A stretch of 64,000 nt of DNA from Janthinobacterium sp. 64 (GCF_002813325.1 NZ_PHUG01000001.1:1674001-1738000), one strand, 5' to 3'. Positions 53,622 to 63,600 are shown, counted from the first letter of the stretch. Numbers and translations are program-made. Notes: a model not told the origin generated them from the letters alone.

Positions 53622-53945
53622 CTAGCGTTGCGCCAGCGGCCCCGCCTCCAGCGGCTCGGCAGCGCCCGGCGGCACGATGGGCAGCAAGGCTTCCGCGTGA
53701 ACAGCCGGCTCGTCAGGCGCCGTCTCGGCGGCCAGCCGGCTGGCCAGGCGTGCGTCGAATTGGGCACTCAGGGCATAGCCGCACTGCTCCGAGCGCAGCA
53801 CGTCGCCGATCAGGCGATAGGCATCCCAGGCTTGCCGCCCCTCATCCGTGTCGAGGGCGGCAAAAGCCAGTTCGAGTTCGCTCGCCGCCAGCTCGCCATC
53901 GGCCAGGGCGGAAATCGTCTCGTGCAATCGTGTATGCGTATCCAT
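53622..53945 (-). CDS. rseA: Short RseA-type anti-sigma-E factor, no membrane segment
   Basis: 107 residues. The N-terminal RseA domain that binds sigma-E is present (HETISALADGELAASELELAFAALDTDEGRQAWDAYRLIGDVLRSEQ). RseA is normally an inner-membrane protein with a periplasmic tail that binds RseB. Here the frame ends after a Pro/Ala-rich linker (EALLPIVPPGAAEPL) with no hydrophobic helix. Another frame just past the stop reads RWRNASAVASAAS, which might be a remnant of a lost helix. It follows rpoE by 72 nt. ATG 53945 fits the family start. Either this is a cytosolic anti-sigma factor or a 3' deletion product. Confidence 0.85.
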   Translation of the reverse strand: MDTHTRLHETISALADGELAASELELAFAALDTDEGRQAWDAYRLIGDVLRSEQCGYALSAQFDARLASRLAAETAPDEPAVHAEALLPIVPPGAAEPLEAGPLAQR

Positions 53946-54017
53946 GATGGGTCCTGCCATTTCAAGAGGATAGTTGCGGAAACCGGACGCAGCCATGCCA
54001 ACCTCATACTCCGCAGA

Positions 54018-54641
54018 TTACCAGCGCTTGTCAATCGGCATATCCAACAACGGTTTCAATTTCTCTGCGATCACTTCGCGCGCGCGAAAAATGCGGCTGC
54101 GCACGGTGCCGATGGGACACGCCATGATCTCCGAGATCTCCTCATAGCTGAGGCCCTCGATCTCGCGCAGCACGATGGCCGTGCGCAGCTCGATGGGCAG
54201 CACCTCCATGGCCGCGTTGACTGTGGCGGCAATCTGCTTGCTGGCCAGCACCGATTCGGGCGTATTGTTGTCACGCAATTTATTGCCGTCATCGAAGGAC
54301 TCCGCCTGCTCGGCGTCGGCATCGCTGGACGTGGCGGCACGCCGCCCTTGCGTGACGAGATAATTCTTGGCCGTATTGATGCCGATGCGATACAGCCAGG
54401 TATAAAAGGCGGCCTCGCCGCGAAAATAGCGCAGCGCCCGGTATGCCTTGATAAAGGTTTCCTGCACCACATCTTCGGCCTCCGCCGGGTCATGCACCAG
54501 CCGCGACACCAGGCGCATCAAGCGGCGCTGGTATTTCGATACCAGCACATCAAATGCCCGTTTGTCGCCAGCCTGCACCCGCTCGACCAGTAACTGATCA
54601 TACTCGCGCTCTGTCCTCACGCCCAATGTCCCTGTAGTCAT
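54018..54641 (-). CDS. rpoE: RNA polymerase sigma-E factor
   Basis: 207 residues, close to the 191-199 of relatives. Region 2 is RAFDVLVSKYQRRLMRLVSRLVHDPAEAEDVVQETFIKAYRALRYFRGEAAFYTWLYRI. Region 4 is LPIELRTAIVLREIEGLSYEEISEIMACPIGTVRSRIFRARE. It directs the envelope-stress response. It is the first gene of the sigma-E operon and is followed by rseA. Confidence 0.97.
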   Translation of the reverse strand: MTTGTLGVRTEREYDQLLVERVQAGDKRAFDVLVSKYQRRLMRLVSRLVHDPAEAEDVVQETFIKAYRALRYFRGEAAFYTWLYRIGINTAKNYLVTQGRRAATSSDADAEQAESFDDGNKLRDNNTPESVLASKQIAATVNAAMEVLPIELRTAIVLREIEGLSYEEISEIMACPIGTVRSRIFRAREVIAEKLKPLLDMPIDKRW

Positions 54642-54707
54642 GCAGCGTGGGCGCCTGTATGGATATAGAGTTGGCCCGCTGCAAGAAGTTCAGTGTTCGC
54701 ACCACTT

Positions 54708-55226
54708 TTATTTTTCCCTGTTCCGTGCCGCGATCGCCCGGCAAGCCACAGCCAGCGGGCGGAAGGTGGCGCAGCTGCCGCCGCGCTGCACCAGCACATC
54801 CGTGCGCCGCCCGGCGGCATCGGCCAGGCACAGCACCAGCAGCGACGGCCACAGGGTCGAGCCTGGCAACAGGCGCAGCCCCGGCGCCGCCTCAGCCGGC
54901 TCCGCCACCCCGGCAGCACCGGCTCCAGGCACCTCGCCATGCTCCAGATATACCGCCAGTCGCAACTGCCCAACCGGCGAAATATCAAGCGCCTGCGGCT
55001 TTCTGCGCCAGCGCAGCAAGGCCAGCAAAAACACGCCGCTAGCCGCACTCAGCAAGGCTGCAAACAAGCCCAAGGCATAGCCGCCCACCAGTTGGCCGGG
55101 CGCGGGCAGACTGCGCCAGACACCACTCAAGGGCCAGGCAGCCAGCACCGCGCACAGCCCCAGCACTGCTTGTAACAGGCGCAAGCAGACAGGCGTGCGA
55201 ATGACAGCCGCTATCGCGATCGACAT
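54708..55226 (-). CDS. Small membrane protein, YgfX-like
   Basis: 172 residues. Two N-terminal hydrophobic helices (LLQAVLGLCAVLAAWPL and LVGGYALGLFAALLSAASGVFLLALL) precede a cytoplasmic domain (RLAVYLEHGEV, GLRLLPGSTLWPSLLVLCLADAAGRR) that resembles the YgfX/CptA family. It lies between fabF and rpoE, where such a gene often sits in Burkholderiales. The family name rests on topology and position more than on strong motifs. Confidence 0.7.
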   Translation of the reverse strand: MSIAIAAVIRTPVCLRLLQAVLGLCAVLAAWPLSGVWRSLPAPGQLVGGYALGLFAALLSAASGVFLLALLRWRRKPQALDISPVGQLRLAVYLEHGEVPGAGAAGVAEPAEAAPGLRLLPGSTLWPSLLVLCLADAAGRRTDVLVQRGGSCATFRPLAVACRAIAARNREK

Positions 55227-55301
55227 ACTTCATGGGAAAAAAAAGGCGCGCCGGCACCATGCCGGGCAAATTCAGGCACCAACGAACGTTGGCACCGAAT
55301 C

Positions 55302-55334
55302 AGCGCTCACTACGGTTTGACCGTAGTGAGCGCT
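55302..55334. repeat. Perfect 15-bp inverted repeat after fabF
   Basis: Arms AGCGCTCACTACGGT and ACCGTAGTGAGCGCT around a TTG loop. It lies 13 nt past the fabF stop on the minus strand and 75 nt before the ygfX-like gene. No T-run follows, so it is not a classical terminator; it may protect the fab mRNA 3' end or act with Rho. Confidence 0.7.
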
Positions 55335-55347
55335 TGAAAGTTCCTGC

Positions 55348-56598
55348 TTATTTCGCTTTACCGAAAATCAGCGTGCCATTCGTTCCGCCGAAGCCGAACG
55401 AATTCTTCACTGCATAATCGATCTTCATGTCCCGCGCCGTATTGGCACAGAAATCGAGATCGCAAGCGGGATCCTGGTTGAAGATGTTGATGGTCGGTGG
55501 CGACACCTGATGGTGCAATGCCAGGACCGTAAACACCGCTTCCAGACCGCCCGCGCCGCCCAGCAAATGGCCCGTCATCGACTTCGTCGAGTTGACGACC
55601 ATATGCTTGGCATGCTCGCCGAAGGTGCGTTTGATGCCCATCACTTCCGCCACGTCGCCTTGCGGGGTCGACGTGCCGTGCGCGTTCAGGTACTGAATCT
55701 GATCCGCGTTCAAGCCTGCGTTGTTGAGGGCCGCGATCACCGATTTGCTGCCGCCGCTACCATCTTCCAGCGGCGAGGTCATGTGATAAGCATCTGCGCT
55801 CATCCCGAAACCATGCACTTCGGCATAGATCTTGGCACCACGGGCCACCGCGTGCTCGTACTCTTCCAGCACCATGACGCCAGCACCCTCGCCCAGCACG
55901 AAGCCGTCGCGGTCGGCATCCCACGGACGCGATGCCGTTGCCGGATCGTCGTTGCGGGTCGACAAGGCACGTGCCGAGGCGAAACCGCCCAGGCCCAGCG
56001 GCGACACGGTCGATTCAGCACCGCCGGCGATCATGACGTCGGCATCGCCGTACTCGATCATGCGCGCTGCGGCACCGATGCTGTGCAAACCGGTGGTACA
56101 CGCTGTAACGATCGCCAGGTTCGGGCCCTTCAGACCATATTTGATCGAAAGGTTGCCAGAGATCATGTTAATGATCGAGGCAGGCACGAAAAATGGCGAG
56201 ATACGGCGCGGACCGCGCTTTTCGTACTCGGACTTGGTGTCTTCGATCAGCGGCAAGCCACCGATACCGGAACCGATGATCACGCCGATGCGCTCGGCGT
56301 TTTCTTCGGTCACTTCCAGACCGGAGTCCTGGATCGCCTGGATGCCCGCAGCCATGCCGTAATGGATAAAGGTATCCATATGGCGGGCTTCCTTACCGGA
56401 GATGTACTCTTCGATATTGAAACCTTTGACTTCACCGGCAAAATGCGTGGTGAATGGCTGTGCATCGAACTTGGTAATCGTGGCAATGCCGGATTTACCT
56501 TCGACGATTGCGCCCCACGTTTCGGCAATAGTATTGCCGACAGGTGAAACGCAGCCCAGGCCGGTGACAACAACACGACGGTTTTTAGAACGGCTCAA
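55348..56598 (-). CDS. fabF: 3-oxoacyl-ACP synthase II
   Basis: 416 residues. It extends fatty acyl-ACP with malonyl-ACP. The active-site Cys167 lies in [10 protein letters not shown]; the two histidines are in [12 protein letters not shown] and [11 protein letters not shown]. It is 29 nt downstream of acpP and ends the fab cluster. Confidence 0.98.
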   Translation of the reverse strand: MSRSKNRRVVVTGLGCVSPVGNTIAETWGAIVEGKSGIATITKFDAQPFTTHFAGEVKGFNIEEYISGKEARHMDTFIHYGMAAGIQAIQDSGLEVTEENAERIGVIIGSGIGGLPLIEDTKSEYEKRGPRRISPFFVPASIINMISGNLSIKYGLKGPNLAIVTACTTGLHSIGAAARMIEYGDADVMIAGGAESTVSPLGLGGFASARALSTRNDDPATASRPWDADRDGFVLGEGAGVMVLEEYEHAVARGAKIYAEVHGFGMSADAYHMTSPLEDGSGGSKSVIAALNNAGLNADQIQYLNAHGTSTPQGDVAEVMGIKRTFGEHAKHMVVNSTKSMTGHLLGGAGGLEAVFTVLALHHQVSPPTINIFNQDPACDLDFCANTARDMKIDYAVKNSFGFGGTNGTLIFGKAK

Positions 56599-56627
56599 GC
56601 GATTCTCCTGAAGTCGGTCAGACAGGC

Positions 56628-56867
56628 TTAGGCCTTGACGTGTGCAGTGGCGTAGTCGATCGCCTGTTGCACGGTGGTGATTTTTTCAGCTTGTTCGTCA
56701 GGGATTTCCATTTCGAATTCGTCTTCCAGGGCCATGACCAGTTCCACGGTGTCCAGGGAATCGGCGCCGAGATCGTCGACGAAGGAGGATTCGATTTTGA
56801 TGTCTGCTTCTGCAACGCCCAGTTGCTCAGCGACGATTTTCTTAACGCGTTGTTCGATATCCGACAT
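56628..56867 (-). CDS. acpP: Acyl carrier protein
   Basis: 79 residues, acidic. The phosphopantetheine attachment Ser37 is in [12 protein letters not shown]. It carries the growing chain in fatty-acid synthesis and is modified by AcpS (44634-45029). It lies between fabG and fabF; a gap of 178 nt to fabG suggests an own promoter. Confidence 0.98.
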   Translation of the reverse strand: MSDIEQRVKKIVAEQLGVAEADIKIESSFVDDLGADSLDTVELVMALEDEFEMEIPDEQAEKITTVQQAIDYATAHVKA

Positions 56868-57045
56868 GTTATGGCTCCAAAGTGTGTGTTACGGAAAGTG
56901 CGCGCATTTTATCAGGTTTGCGCGTCCGAATACTAATTTCGGTGTCTGCTGCTAATTCGACCGAAGCTGCTGCTAAAAGATGCGATTATAGACAAAAACG
57001 ACCGTTGAATCATGCCACAAACGCCCGCCCTGTCTACCTTTCACA

Positions 57046-57789
57046 TCAATTCATGTACATTCCGCCGTTCACGTGCAGGGTCGTGCCCGTGATATACGCC
57101 GCTTGCGGCGAGGCCAGAAAGGCCACCGCCGCTGCCACGTCTTCCGGCTTGCCCAGGCGGGACAGGGGAATTTGCGTCAACAGGGCCGCATGCTGTTCTT
57201 CGCTCAAGCCCTTGGTCATGTCGGTATCGATGAAGCCGGGGGCGATGCAGTTCACGGTAATGTTGCGGCTGCCGATTTCGCGCGCCAGGGCGCGGCTCAT
57301 GCCTTCCACGCCGGCCTTGGCCGCCGCGTAATTCATTTGTCCCGGATTGCCCGACGAGGCCACTACCGAGGTGATATTGATGATACGCCCAGTTTTGGCT
57401 TTCATCATGCCGCGCAGTACCGCCCGCGACAAACGGCCGACGGCCGACAGGTTCGTCGAGATAACGCTGTCCCACTCTTCATCCTTCATGCGCATGGCCA
57501 GCTGGTCTTGCGTGATGCCCGCATTGTTGACGAGGATCGACAGGCTGCCGTAGGTTTTCTGCACTTCATCGACGACTTGCGCGCAGCGCGCCGCATCGGT
57601 GACGTTCAGCACCAGGCCCTTGCCCGCCACGCCTTCGGCGGCCAGGTAATCGGTGATGGCTTGCGCGCCGCTTTCCGAGGTGGCGGTGCCGACCACGGTG
57701 GCGCCCTGTTTGCCCAGCTCAGTGGCGATGGCGCGGCCGATGCCGCGCGAGGCGCCCGTGACCAGCACGACTTGATTTGCTAAATTCAT
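57046..57789 (-). CDS. fabG: 3-oxoacyl-ACP reductase
   Basis: 247 residues. This NADPH-dependent short-chain dehydrogenase reduces 3-oxoacyl-ACP. It has the nucleotide-binding GASRGIGRA motif, NNAGITQD, the catalytic Ser (NITSVVASSGN) and YAAAK, and GFIDTDMTKGL. ATG 57789 is the family start; the frame is open 56 codons into fabD. Confidence 0.97.
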   Translation of the reverse strand: MNLANQVVLVTGASRGIGRAIATELGKQGATVVGTATSESGAQAITDYLAAEGVAGKGLVLNVTDAARCAQVVDEVQKTYGSLSILVNNAGITQDQLAMRMKDEEWDSVISTNLSAVGRLSRAVLRGMMKAKTGRIINITSVVASSGNPGQMNYAAAKAGVEGMSRALAREIGSRNITVNCIAPGFIDTDMTKGLSEEQHAALLTQIPLSRLGKPEDVAAAVAFLASPQAAYITGTTLHVNGGMYMN

Positions 57790-57842
57790 GAGTATCCTTA
57801 AAGATGGCTGACGGCAGTCACAGCTGCGCTGCCGTTTGCTGT

Positions 57843-58784
57843 TTACTTGAGCTGCGTCAAAATGCGTTCCAGCGAGGCCTGGTCGACGATGGCATCGCCC
57901 ACCAGCACGGGATCGATGCGCTTGGCCAGGCCCATCAGTACCTTGCCCGGACCGCATTCGATCACTTGCGTGATGCCGTCCGCTGCAACCTTTTGCATGG
58001 TTTCCACCCAGCGCACGGGGCTCGCTGCCTGGCGCACCAGCGCATCCTTGATGCCGGCCACATCGTTGACGATGGCCACGTCGACGTTGTTGATCAGCGC
58101 GATTTGCGGCGCGGCGAACGTCAGGCCGGCCATGTATTCGCGCAAGCGGTCCGATGCGGGTTTCAGCAGCGACGAGTGGAATGGTGCCGAAACGGGCAGC
58201 TTCATCGCGCGCTTGGCGCCCTTGGCCTTGGCCAGTTCGCAGGCGCGCTCGACGGCAGCCGTATGGCCGGCGATGACAACTTGCGCTGGCGCATTGAAAT
58301 TGACGGGCTCGACCACCAGGGCCGGATTTTCCGCCGCCGCTTCCGCGCAGGCGGCGCGCACGTCGTCGTCAGACAGGCCCAGCACGACAGCCATCGTGCC
58401 CTGCCCCACGGGCACGGCTTCCTGCATCGCTTGCGCGCGGAAACGCACGAGCGGCACGGCGTCCTTGAACGAGATGACGCCGGCGGCGACCAGCGCCGAG
58501 TATTCACCGAGACTATGACCGGCCACGACCGTCGGCACGGGGCCGCCCGCTGCCAGCCAGGCGCGGTAGAAGGCCACGGCCGCCGTCAGCATCACCGGTT
58601 GCGTGTTGGTGGTCAGATCCAGCTCTTCCTTCGGACCTTCGGCGATCAGCTTGCCCAGGTCGAATTGCAGGGCGTCCGACGCTTCGGCCACCGTATCGGC
58701 CACCACGCGGTTGCCGGCGAAGCCGTCGAGCATCGCAATCGCTTGCGAGCCTTGGCCTGGGAAAACAAATGCAAATTGTGTCAT
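57843..58784 (-). CDS. fabD: Malonyl-CoA:ACP transacylase
   Basis: 313 residues. It moves malonyl from CoA to ACP. Visible are FVFPGQGSQ, the nucleophile Ser91 in GHSLGEYSAL, the arginine in VRFRAQAMQEAVP, and the catalytic His in SAPFHSSLL. It is 53 nt upstream of fabG and 30 nt after fabH. Confidence 0.97.
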   Translation of the reverse strand: MTQFAFVFPGQGSQAIAMLDGFAGNRVVADTVAEASDALQFDLGKLIAEGPKEELDLTTNTQPVMLTAAVAFYRAWLAAGGPVPTVVAGHSLGEYSALVAAGVISFKDAVPLVRFRAQAMQEAVPVGQGTMAVVLGLSDDDVRAACAEAAAENPALVVEPVNFNAPAQVVIAGHTAAVERACELAKAKGAKRAMKLPVSAPFHSSLLKPASDRLREYMAGLTFAAPQIALINNVDVAIVNDVAGIKDALVRQAASPVRWVETMQKVAADGITQVIECGPGKVLMGLAKRIDPVLVGDAIVDQASLERILTQLK

Positions 58785-58814
58785 GGTGACTCCGTTTTTA
58801 ATATTGTTGCGGGA

Positions 58815-59813
58815 TTACATGCGCGCCAGCACGGCGCCCCAGGTAAAGCCGCCGCCCACGCCTTCCATCATGACGTTGTCGCCCTTCTTGACTCTGCCAT
58901 CGCGCACGGCGATGTCGAGCGCCAGCGGGATCGAGGCGGCAGAGGTGTTGCCATGCTGATCCACCGTAACGACCATCTTGTCCAGCGGCAAGCCGAGTTT
59001 CTTGGCCGTGCTGTTCATGATGCGGATGTTCGCCTGGTGCGGGATCAGCCAGTCGATCTGGTCCGACGTCATATTGGCGTGCGCCAATGCTTCATGCGCG
59101 ACCTTTTCCAGCACGGAGACGGCCAGCTTGAACACGGCCGGACCATCCATGTACAGGAAGGCGCTGCCGGCCAGCGCACCGCCGGCCAGGCTGCCCGGCA
59201 CGCTGAGGATGTCCGAGTGGCGGCCATCCGCGTGCAGTTTGGTGGCCAGGATGCCCGGCTCTTTCGACGCCGTCATGACGATGGCGCCGGCGCCGTCGCC
59301 GAACAGCACGCAGGTGCCGCGGTCGTCGAAATTGAGGATGCGCGAAAACACTTCGGCGCCGATCACCAGCACGTTTTTATGCATGCCCGACTGGATGAAG
59401 CTGTCGGCCGTGGCCACTGCATAGACAAAACCGCTGCAGACGGCTTGCACGTCGACGGCGGCGCAGTTGTTCGTGATGCCCAGCTTGTTTTGCACGATGC
59501 AGGCGGTGCTGGGGAAGCTGCCGAAGAAATCGGGGGTCGAGCTGGCGACGATGATCAGGTCCAGGTCGTTGCCGCTCAAACCAGCCATCTCCAGGGCCTT
59601 TTTGGCCGCTTCCACGCCCAGGTCCGAGGAGTTTTGCATGGGTGCCGCGTAATGGCGCGCCGAGATGCCGCTGCGCGAGACGATCCATTCATCCGACGTC
59701 TCGATGCCCTTGGCGGCGAGCTGTTCGGTCAAATCCTGGTTGGTGACGCGTTTCTCCGGCAGATAGCTGCCGGTACCGATAATTTTGCTGTAAGTTTTGC
59801 TAAAAACAGTCAT
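58815..59813 (-). CDS. fabH: 3-oxoacyl-ACP synthase III
   Basis: 332 residues. It starts fatty-acid synthesis from acetyl-CoA and malonyl-ACP. Catalytic Cys126 is in [12 protein letters not shown], with His in PHQANIRIM and Asn in [11 protein letters not shown]. It is 15 nt after plsX. Confidence 0.97.
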   Translation of the reverse strand: MTVFSKTYSKIIGTGSYLPEKRVTNQDLTEQLAAKGIETSDEWIVSRSGISARHYAAPMQNSSDLGVEAAKKALEMAGLSGNDLDLIIVASSTPDFFGSFPSTACIVQNKLGITNNCAAVDVQAVCSGFVYAVATADSFIQSGMHKNVLVIGAEVFSRILNFDDRGTCVLFGDGAGAIVMTASKEPGILATKLHADGRHSDILSVPGSLAGGALAGSAFLYMDGPAVFKLAVSVLEKVAHEALAHANMTSDQIDWLIPHQANIRIMNSTAKKLGLPLDKMVVTVDQHGNTSAASIPLALDIAVRDGRVKKGDNVMMEGVGGGFTWGAVLARM

Positions 59814-59828
59814 GCAAGTACCCGTCCA

Positions 59829-60896
59829 CTAAATGGTAGAGCTTGTTGAAGTAGGTTCGTCCGGTACTGGCGTGCGCGGCATCAGCTCGGCGATCAGGCT
59901 GGCCAGGTGTGCTTGCACGTCATTTTTTGCCGCATCAAAGGCGCGGCGCAAGGCCCATTCAAACGAATAGGCATCGGCGCTGCCATGGCTCTTGAAGACG
60001 AGGCCACGCAAGCCCAGCAGGCTGGCGCCGTTGTAACGCGATGGATTCAAACGGTTGCCGATGGCTTTCAGGGCCCCGCGGGCGATCAGCGCGCCCAGCA
60101 TGGTGATCGGGTTGCGCTTGAATTCGGTAGTCAGCACGTCCTTCATGAGGCGCGCCAGGCCCTCGATGGCTTTCAGGGTGACATTGCCGACAAAACCGTC
60201 GCAGACGACGATATCGGTCGTGCCCTTGAAGATATCGTTGCCTTCCACGTTGCCGTAGAAGTTCAGCGCACCACGCTCGTGGTCGGCCTGCAGCAGCTTC
60301 GAGGTGAGTTTCACCACTTCATTGCCCTTGATATCTTCCGTGCCCACGTTCAGCAAGCCGATCGTCGGGCGGGCGATGCCTTCCATGGCGGACACCAGCA
60401 CGGAACCCATGATGGCGAACTGGTGCAAGTGATGCGGTTCGCAATCGACGTTCGCGCCCAAGTCCAGCATGTAGGTGGGGCCATTCTTTTGATTCGGCAA
60501 GATGCTGCAAATGGCCGGGCGGTCGACGCCGGACATGGTTTTCAAGACATAGCGCGACACGGCCATCAGGGCTGCCGTATTACCGGCGGAAACGGAGGCT
60601 TGCGCCGCGCCGCTCTTGACCTGTTCGATGGCCACGCGCATGGAGGAATCCTTCTTGCGGCGCAGGGCCACTTCCAGGGGATCGTCCATGGTAACTTGTT
60701 CGGAGGCATGCAATACCGTCAGGCGCGGATGCGTGTCGGCTTTATGTTTTTTCAGTTCGGCACGGATCACGTCTTCCAATCCAACAAGGATCAGTTCGGC
60801 TTCAGGCTCATGTTTTACGAAGGAAATTGCTGCGGGGATAGTGACTGAGGGACCGTGATCTCCGCCCATGCAGTCGATAGAAATTTTGATTGTCAT
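59829..60896 (-). CDS. plsX: Phosphate acyltransferase PlsX
   Basis: 355 residues. It makes acyl phosphate from acyl-ACP for phospholipid synthesis. Visible are [44 protein letters not shown] and [18 protein letters not shown] start at ATG 60896 (MTIKISID), matching homologues; the frame opens 12 codons earlier. It is followed by fabH, and rpmF is 210 nt upstream. Confidence 0.97.
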   Translation of the reverse strand: MTIKISIDCMGGDHGPSVTIPAAISFVKHEPEAELILVGLEDVIRAELKKHKADTHPRLTVLHASEQVTMDDPLEVALRRKKDSSMRVAIEQVKSGAAQASVSAGNTAALMAVSRYVLKTMSGVDRPAICSILPNQKNGPTYMLDLGANVDCEPHHLHQFAIMGSVLVSAMEGIARPTIGLLNVGTEDIKGNEVVKLTSKLLQADHERGALNFYGNVEGNDIFKGTTDIVVCDGFVGNVTLKAIEGLARLMKDVLTTEFKRNPITMLGALIARGALKAIGNRLNPSRYNGASLLGLRGLVFKSHGSADAYSFEWALRRAFDAAKNDVQAHLASLIAELMPRTPVPDEPTSTSSTI

Positions 60897-61106
60897 TTGT
60901 GTTGATTCAATACCGCTGCGGGCGTGCGGCAAGATGTGAATCGGACTGGAGCATATGCAGGGCGCAGCATGTCATGCACCGCCTGAGCAAGCTTGATTCA
61001 AAATGACGGGTGCGCAAGATGAATTGCAGCCGATAAAAAAGAAGAAGCGGCGCCACGCCGAATAACCACGCAACACCGCTTTCATCTTACCCAACAAAAA
61101 CGTCGA

Positions 61107-61289
61107 TTACTCGTCGTTTTTGGTCTTCAACACTTTACGGCCACGATAAAAGCCGTTAGGGCTGATATGGTGACGCATGTGTGTTTCGCCGGTAACTGGC
61201 TCGACGCTCAATTGCGGCGCGACCAGGAAGTCGTGCGAACGGTGCATGCCGCGCTTGGAAGGGGTTTTCTTGTTCTGTTGAACTGCCAT
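61107..61289 (-). CDS. rpmF: 50S ribosomal protein L32
   Basis: 60 residues, normal size. It starts [19 protein letters not shown] and ends basic ([14 protein letters not shown]), as in betaproteobacterial L32 without the Cys4 zinc site. The yceD-rpmF-plsX order is standard. A 202-nt gap to yceD could hold a promoter. Confidence 0.98.
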   Translation of the reverse strand: MAVQQNKKTPSKRGMHRSHDFLVAPQLSVEPVTGETHMRHHISPNGFYRGRKVLKTKNDE

Positions 61290-61491
61290 GATGACTCCTA
61301 ATACATAAGTTCTAAAATTTTAGCACAATCGATTGGCAAATACATGCGAATCGAGTATCCCAGCGGCAAAGACTACCCGAAAATAGCCCGGACCGACATC
61401 GTTTATTACAACTACATTTCACTACACTTGCCATACTCGATTACAACACGCGTTTGACACGTCCTTTGATGGGGAAAACCCCTTTACTACT

Positions 61492-61989
61492 TTATTCTGG
61501 CTTCAAGTCCTTCAGTGCCGCAAACGGCGACTTCTTTTCAGTCTTGAGAGCATCGAGCTGCGCCGTATCGGGGCAGACGTCGTGTTTGGGTACCTGCGGC
61601 AGGGCCAGCAAGGCTTCATCTTCGATCAGGGCCGCGGCATCCATGCTGCGGCTGCCAACGATCACGTCGATCGATTCATCGTTGATGATTTCTTCGATCT
61701 CGTCCGCGTGCTCGTCATCCTTGCCCAGCATCAGAGTGGTCGTCGAATCAATTGCGTAAGCATACGGAGTCAGGCAGCGCTGGCAAACCAGCTGAACGGT
61801 GCCGTTGACCGACAAGGTCAGTTGTGGGTAGCCCAGCTTGCTGGTGCCGCCGACGATCTTCCAGGCGATGTCGCCGGAAGCATCTGCACAATCCTTGGTC
61901 AACCGGGTCATTTCAGCGACAGGAGTTACACCCTCGCGGCTCCCGCTGATACGACAAAAATCAAAGGCGTCGATCACAAAAGCATTCAT
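61492..61989 (-). CDS. yceD: YceD family protein (DUF177)
   Basis: 165 residues. The family is implicated in 23S rRNA accumulation. The conserved LVCQRCLTPYAYAID segment with its Cys pair is present, as are ALPQVPKHDVCPDTAQL and the C-terminal KKSPFAALKDLK. ATG 61989 fits homologues; the frame extends 28 codons upstream. It is first in the yceD-rpmF-plsX-fab run. Confidence 0.93.
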   Translation of the reverse strand: MNAFVIDAFDFCRISGSREGVTPVAEMTRLTKDCADASGDIAWKIVGGTSKLGYPQLTLSVNGTVQLVCQRCLTPYAYAIDSTTTLMLGKDDEHADEIEEIINDESIDVIVGSRSMDAAALIEDEALLALPQVPKHDVCPDTAQLDALKTEKKSPFAALKDLKPE

Positions 61990-62211
61990 TGGTAGAAAAT
62001 TTCCCCGGAAAACCTGCGATAATAACAGGGTTTTGAGCACCGAGTCAAAGGCTAAGCATCTTTTTTGACGCAATTATTGCCATAAACATGACAGTTTCAT
62101 CAACACCGCCATGCCGCATGGAGTCTCAGTTATGGGCTCTGCGCCCTGGAACCACGTGACATTCCATTGACATCGACCAGCGCGGCCATGCCGGCCGCCA
62201 TCCACTACCGA

Positions 62212-62820
62212 ATGATACCAACTTCCGCCCCATTGCGCTTGATTCTTGCATCGAGTTCGACCTACCGCAAGGAATTGCTGCAACGCTTGCGCCTGCCTTT
62301 CGAGGTGGCCGTGCCCGACCTCGACGAAAGCCCCCTGCCAGGCGAAAGCCCCAGCGCCACGGCCCTGCGCCTGGCCCAGGCCAAGGCGCAAGCCGTGCTC
62401 GACCGCTACCCCGGCAGCCTCGTCATCGGCTCCGACCAGGTCGCCACCCTGGACGGCGCGCAGATCGGCAAGCCCGGCAACCACGCCAACGCTCTGCTGC
62501 AACTGCAAACCATGCGCGGGCGCCAGACCGTGTTCCACACGGCACTGTGCCTGCTCGACGGCCGCCAGTCGCCCGCCGTGGCGCAAGTGGAAGACGTCCA
62601 GACCCGCGTCACCGTGCGCGACTTGCCCGACGCCGAGCTGGACGCCTACCTGCACATCGAGCAACCATATGACTGCGCCGGCAGCGCCAAGAACGAGGGC
62701 CTGGGCATCGCCCTGCTCGAACGCATCGATAGCACCGACCCGACCGCCCTGACCGGCTTGCCGCTGATCGCCCTCACCGGCATGCTGCGCAAGGCTGGCG
62801 TCACGTTTTTCACTCTTTAA
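62212..62820 (+). CDS. maf: Maf/YceF-type nucleotide pyrophosphatase
   Basis: 202 residues. Maf proteins hydrolyse modified or non-canonical nucleoside triphosphates; the YceF subgroup acts on 7-methyl-GTP. Visible are LRLILASSSTYRKELLQRL, VAVPDLDESPLPGESP, VIGSDQVATLDG, RGRQTVFHTALCLL and YDCAGSAKNEGLGI. ATG 62212 matches the family; upstream in-frame ATG 62188 and TTG 62167 are less likely. It is 18 nt upstream of the methyltransferase gene and divergent from yceD. Confidence 0.94.
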   Translation: MIPTSAPLRLILASSSTYRKELLQRLRLPFEVAVPDLDESPLPGESPSATALRLAQAKAQAVLDRYPGSLVIGSDQVATLDGAQIGKPGNHANALLQLQTMRGRQTVFHTALCLLDGRQSPAVAQVEDVQTRVTVRDLPDAELDAYLHIEQPYDCAGSAKNEGLGIALLERIDSTDPTALTGLPLIALTGMLRKAGVTFFTL

Positions 62821-62838
62821 TGTATCGACAATAACAAT

Positions 62839-63588
62839 ATGACCGGCACCCTGTACCTGATTCCCAACCACCTCGGCCTCTCCGACAGCCCGGCCGACCC
62901 GCTGGCCCACATCATTCCCGAGCAAGTACGGCAAATCACGTCGCAGCTCGATTATTTCGTTGCGGAAAACGCCAAGACGGCGCGCGCCTTTTTGAAATTG
63001 ATCGGCAACCAGCATCCGCTGGCCAAGCCGCTGCAGGAAATCACGATTTCCGAACTCAACGTCAATACCCCGGCGCAAGCGCTGGCGGGCTTGCTGGCGC
63101 CGCTGCTGGCGGGACGCGATGCGGGCCTTGTCTCGGAAGCGGGCGTGCCCGCCGTGGCCGACCCCGGCGCCGACCTGGTGCGTCTGGCGCATCAGCACGG
63201 CATCAAAGTGCGCCCGCTGGTGGGCCCGTCGTCGATCTTGCTGGCCGTGATGGCCAGCGGCTTGAACGGCCAGAGCTTTGCCTTCAACGGCTACCTGCCC
63301 ACGGACGCGGCCCTGCGCGCCAAGCGCATCAAGGAACTGGAAGTGCGTTCGCGCACGGAAAAGCAGACCCAGCTGTTCATCGAAACGCCGTACCGCAACG
63401 CCGCCATGCTCGAAGCGCTGATCGCGCAATGCGCGCCATCGACCCTGATCTGCGTCGCCACCGACCTGAGCCTGGACACGGAAAGCGTACAGACGTGGAA
63501 TGGGGGCCAGTGGAAGAAACAATTGGCGGCAGGCAAGTCGCCGGACTTCCACAAGAAACCGACTGTGTTCTTGCTGCTGGGACAGTAA
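62839..63588 (+). CDS. RsmI-family SAM-dependent methyltransferase
   Basis: 249 residues of the tetrapyrrole methylase fold. Conserved segments are GTLYLIPNHLGLSD, VAENAKTARAFLKLI, GLVSEAGVPAVADPGADLVRLAHQHGI and VGPSSILLAVMASGLNGQSFAFNGYLP. The start IPNHLG differs from ATPIGN of true RsmI (which 2'-O-methylates C1402 of 16S rRNA), and it is shorter, so it is likely a paralogous subfamily of unknown target. It follows maf by 18 nt. Confidence 0.88.
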   Translation: MTGTLYLIPNHLGLSDSPADPLAHIIPEQVRQITSQLDYFVAENAKTARAFLKLIGNQHPLAKPLQEITISELNVNTPAQALAGLLAPLLAGRDAGLVSEAGVPAVADPGADLVRLAHQHGIKVRPLVGPSSILLAVMASGLNGQSFAFNGYLPTDAALRAKRIKELEVRSRTEKQTQLFIETPYRNAAMLEALIAQCAPSTLICVATDLSLDTESVQTWNGGQWKKQLAAGKSPDFHKKPTVFLLLGQ

Positions 63589-63600
63589 TCCTTCCCCCAT

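Noticed and set aside
53525..53767. An 80-codon minus-strand frame overlapping the end of rseA
   Set aside because: Mostly an out-of-frame reading of rseA; only the short part past the stop may be a relic, so it is not listed as a gene.
61048..61060. CGGCG/CGCCG hairpin between rpmF and plsX as a terminator
   Set aside because: Only a 5-bp stem, and the T-run starts several nt away; it is also inside an operon that is normally co-transcribed.
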